Shown here: positions 61,190-64,000 of the stretch, piece after piece
How the letters are laid out: each line of letters opens with the position of its first letter
Numbering within the stretch: the first letter of the stretch is position 1
Assembly (NCBI GenBank): GCA_003255065.1
Contig: QAOA01000580.1
Location: forward strand, 95,843 to 159,842
Reading direction: 5' to 3'
DNA length: 64,000 nucleotides
DNA from: Cercis canadensis
Lineage: Eukaryota > Streptophyta > Magnoliopsida > Fabales > Fabaceae
Notes under the pieces: model-generated
Told to the model about the DNA's origin: nothing
The model's database searches: none
Seen by the model: only the letters and a program-made list of their open reading frames with translations
Made by a program: the position numbers and the translations under genes

Positions 61190-62185
61190 ATGGAAACTAA
61201 TGAGGGCAAGCTTTGACCTGATTTAATACTTAAAACTTACATTGACATCATGGTTGAAGAGGTCACCAAAGGAAATATGCCGAATGGTGTATTTCATACT
61301 AAGATATGAGTTTCCATAAAAGATAAACTTAATTCAATTAATCAACGCTCTTTCAATGTCAAACAAATAAAGTAAAAGTTCAATAGATTGCGGTCAAAAC
61401 ATTTCCAGTTCTCTTTACTGTTGCAACATACTAGATTTGGGTGGGATGCAGAAACCAACACCGTAACTGCCGATGAAACAGTTTGGCAAACTTATATTCG
61501 GGTATATAACAACTTGTGAATTTATTATTATTTTTTAGTACCATTATTTTAAGTATGCTTAATTCACTATTTTTTTTTTTAAATACTTATAGGCACATCC
61601 TGATGCTACTCAATTTAAAAAAAAAAAAGTTGTGAGCACTATAAATTGTTGGGAATCATATTCAACAAAAGTACTGCAACTGGAGTACTTCATCATTCAT
61701 CTACCCAAAATCCACCAAATACAGATGAAGAAAATAAGCTTGAAAATGAACACTTTAATAATGGTGTTCATGTTAACATTGATCAAGATAGTTTAGATGA
61801 TGTTGCCACACAAACAATTGAGCGCACTACACATAGTGGAAAGCGCACAATTCAAGTTAAAGAGCGTAAATCCAATAAGGAAAGTAGGACTTTACAAATG
61901 GGAGATGCACTTCAAGCATGGGCTGAGGCATCAAAGGCGAAAGCAGAAGTTTCATTAGCTAAGGCTAAGCGGTTTAAGGCAAAGAGTGTCGAGGCTACTA
62001 GTTCTATGATTGTAACGGCTGATTATTTTATTCTTAAGTGTGTGGCCGCTCTTGATGAGATTGAAGATGTTTCAGATGACATTTATATGAAAGCTTTAGA
62101 AAAATTTACCAATCCTGATTGGAGGCAAATGTTCTTTACAATGCCTAGTGATAGGAAGAGGGCATGGCTAGTTAGACTTCAGTGA
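61190..62185 (+). pseudogene. Myb/SANT-like ORF1 of a PIF/Harbinger element
   Basis: Two exons, 61190-61501 and 61593-62185, with a GT-AG intron after VWQTYIR. The product starts METNEGKL and holds a Myb/SANT-like (Myb_DNA-bind_3) domain: MVEEVTKGNMPNGVFHTK, NQRSFNVKQIK, KFNRLRSKHFQ, TRFGWDAETNTVTADETVWQ, HPDATQF. A Ser/Asn/Asp-rich linker and a charged C-terminal part (DALQAWAEASKAKAEVSLAK ... ALDEIEDVSDDIYMKALEKF, PSDRKRAWLV) follow. In-frame stops occur at TGA 61214-61216, TGA 61307-61309 and TAA 61373-61375. A frame change at an A homopolymer (about 61616-61628) separates the first exon's frame from CEHYKLLGIIFN. Harbinger ORF1 proteins bind DNA and bring the transposase to the nucleus. 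The first two TGA codons fall at positions where the family usually has Trp, so TGG to TGA changes are likely. Confidence 0.75.
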
Positions 62186-62456
62186 GAGTTTTCTTTTATT
62201 TAGTGACTTGTTTTGCAATATTTATGTTATATGTCTTAAAGTAATTTTAAAGGTGTTAGATAACATTTGGACAGACTTATTTATATATTGTCATGAACAA
62301 TTTTATGCTTTAATTAATGTTATGTTGATAACAATATTTGATTACTTTAAGTAATATATTTGTTGCAAACGTTTGATTTTATAATTGTTGAATACATTAT
62401 AGTTATGTACATTTTATTTATGTGAGAAGTTTTCACTATGATGAATGAAAATAATA

Positions 62457-64000
62457 GAGTAAACCTACATTTGAGTCCCTGAAAGATTGGAGTTCCAACA
62501 AAATGGTCCTTGAAAGATATATAACTACAAATTAATCCTCGAAAGATAAGACTTCCATAACAAAATGGTCCTCCGTTAATAAGAGTTGTTAACAGGTAAC
62601 GATTTTGCTGATGTGTCACCGTTAAATGCTGAAATGGCACGTTAAAAGCTTACGTGGCATTTTAAATGGAAAAATCAGCTGATGACATGGATTTACAAAA
62701 AAAAAACTTGAAAAATGCAAACTTCATCCAGACGGTGTCATTTCTACTTGATTTATGATTTCTAATTTCAGCTGGGCAAGTGGGCAGCATCTTCCTTCCT
62801 CACTTACTTCGAACCCTAGCCCCCAATTGAAGAACCTGTGAAGAGCGAAGTCTACCGCACCCGCGTCCCAGATTTCTGCTGATTATGATTCTTCCAGGCT
62901 TTTTATTTGGTTTCTCATTCGGTTAAATTTTTTCTTCCTCACTTGCTCTGAACCCTAACCCCCAATTTGAAGACTATCTCAAGAGCCAAGACCACCCACA
63001 CCCACGACCCATAATAAATTTCATTGGCCAGTTGGCACTTCAAATCCGTAATGAAGTTTTAAGCTGCATTAGTTCATTGGGAATTTCAGATACCTGGATC
63101 AAGAACATGTAAGCTGTTTCCATCCCTGGTTAATTTTAAACCAAACGTTATTTTATATATATATTTATGTCGATCAATAGTGTCTTCTTTATAATGATGT
63201 TTGGTTTGCTGGTTAACTAAGGTCTCTTTGATTATTGTTGTGATAATTTACTTGGCTTCTATCCGGTCGACAATTCCAAATTGTAATGGTTTGCTCTATA
63301 CATTTGCTATTTTCCATGTAAATAATGAATGATAAAGCTTTTGAAGATCCTCTTTCCATGATCTTTTATGGTCTATTTGAGGTTCTGAGAGTGGAATTTT
63401 TTTTTTCCTTATTGTATAGAACTTTAATTTAGCTGCTAATTTTAGCTGTTAACTTTTAAAATTAACATGCTTATTAAATTAACTAGAATTTTACCCCTTT
63501 TCCCCCTTTCTATACTTTTTGCAAATCCTGTTCCAATTGATTTTAATATGATTGGCAACAAAAGAAGTTTGGTATTTCAGTAAAATTATATTGAAATTTA
63601 CTGATTAGATATTTAATCTATTTGCTATTTTGATTAAAGTTTCTTGTAGCTTGGGCTACTTTTTGTATTTATTCCTGACGAACTTAGTCTGGCCAAAAGC
63701 ATATTTAACTGTTATATAATGGCTACATTGTTCAACTGAATTTGTTTGACATGATAATTGGCTTAATTAGTTATAGATGCATCTTCAACACCCTTGGCAT
63801 GCAAAGGCAACTAAAAATAATAAACTATGGATATGGAGCATGTGTTGATCCTTGGATCATTCTAACATACATGTATTTTGTGTTTGAGCTGAATTTTGAG
63901 TGAAATAAGAGTGTTCCGTTGACTGGTTGAGTACCTGCAACTGTGAAGATGTCTAATACATTAAGAAAGACTATTACCATAACTTTGATTGCATAGGACT
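62457..64000 (+). mobile_element. MULE end and interior, running off the window
   Basis: The end begins GAGTAAACCTACATTTGAGT and shows 'AAATGGTCCTTGAAAGAT'-type repeated segments, then ACGTGGCA-type motifs, as MULE termini do; it matches the end at 18712. The stretch 62770-63000 has two imperfect copies of a leader-like segment (CTTCCTCACTT...GAACCCTA.CCCCCAATT) about 145 bp apart. The rest is AT-rich with no gene. The other end is not visible. Confidence 0.5.

Larger units (their letters stand above)
57600..62456 (+). mobile_element. Probable PIF/Harbinger element, right end not seen
   Basis: The left edge reads GGGCCTGTTTGAAATCTG, a typical plant PIF/Harbinger terminus, followed by subterminal TTTTTAAAAA repeats. 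At 61.19-62.19 kb there is a Myb/SANT-like ORF1 gene, the usual companion of Harbinger transposases. No matching right terminal repeat (CAAACAGGCCC) and no DDE transposase were found before the MULE end at 62457. The element may continue past the window, be interrupted by the MULE, or be truncated. Grouping the left end and ORF1 as one element is inference. Most of 57.6-61.2 kb shows no gene. Confidence 0.45.

Overview
The window is nuclear DNA of a flowering plant, most likely a woody or otherwise repeat-tolerant eudicot. The evidence is GT-AG introns in every gene, AT-rich intergenic DNA, plant-only families (SBP-box, PLATZ, DC1, PADRE/DUF4228) and many plant DNA transposons. I cannot name the species. 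The assembly is a draft: single N bases at 5646, 7542, 14789, 32685, about 37738, 45788, 49130 and 57412, and a 46-N run at 51129-51174. At least three single-N joins carry the same sequence on both sides, so they look like unmerged contig ends.

Layout. 1.05-6.97 kb, minus strand: a complete seven-exon YjbQ/UPF0047-family gene whose last exon lies 3.9 kb away from the rest. 7.9-10.4 kb: a decayed Mutator-like element (MULE) with a transposase C-terminal piece on + and a GRF zinc-finger gene on -. 10.9-11.0 kb: a single relic exon resembling a DEAH-box RNA helicase. 11.19-17.20 kb: a structurally complete 6.0-kb MULE with 187-bp terminal inverted repeats and a perfect 9-bp target duplication. 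It carries a five-exon MURA-type transposase (-) and a convergent gene for a small GRF zinc-finger protein with a C-terminal membrane segment (+). 18.5-18.7 kb: one end of another MULE, abutting the start of the next gene. 18.8-30.7 kb, plus strand: SKI3, the TPR scaffold of the cytoplasmic Ski complex, rebuilt from 21 coding segments into about 1176 codons; one intron holds an antisense Ty1/copia gag-protease relic.

31-33 kb: a 640-bp tandem duplication. 33.8-34.4 kb (-): a PADRE/DUF4228 protein with an N-terminal acylation motif. 35-41 kb: AT-rich, with an inverted-repeat element and a MITE. 41.3-42.2 kb (-): a PLATZ zinc-binding transcription factor. 43.74-44.78 kb: a 1035-bp non-autonomous hAT element with a perfect 8-bp target duplication. 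47.0-48.0 kb (+): a two-exon DC1-domain protein. 50.4-55.0 kb (-): a ten-exon long SBP-box transcription factor of the SPL14 type (about 1083 aa, ankyrin repeats, C-terminal membrane segment). 57.6-62.2 kb: probable PIF/Harbinger DNA with a stop-riddled Myb/SANT-like ORF1. From 62.46 kb: another MULE end, probably nested.

The host genes are unrelated housekeeping, signalling and regulatory genes with no operon-like coupling. The most unusual content is the MULE system: two separate loci, one intact in structure and one decayed, pair a MURA transposase head-on with a GRF zinc-finger gene. In the intact copy the transposase frame is cut by one in-frame TGA at a position where the family normally has Trp.
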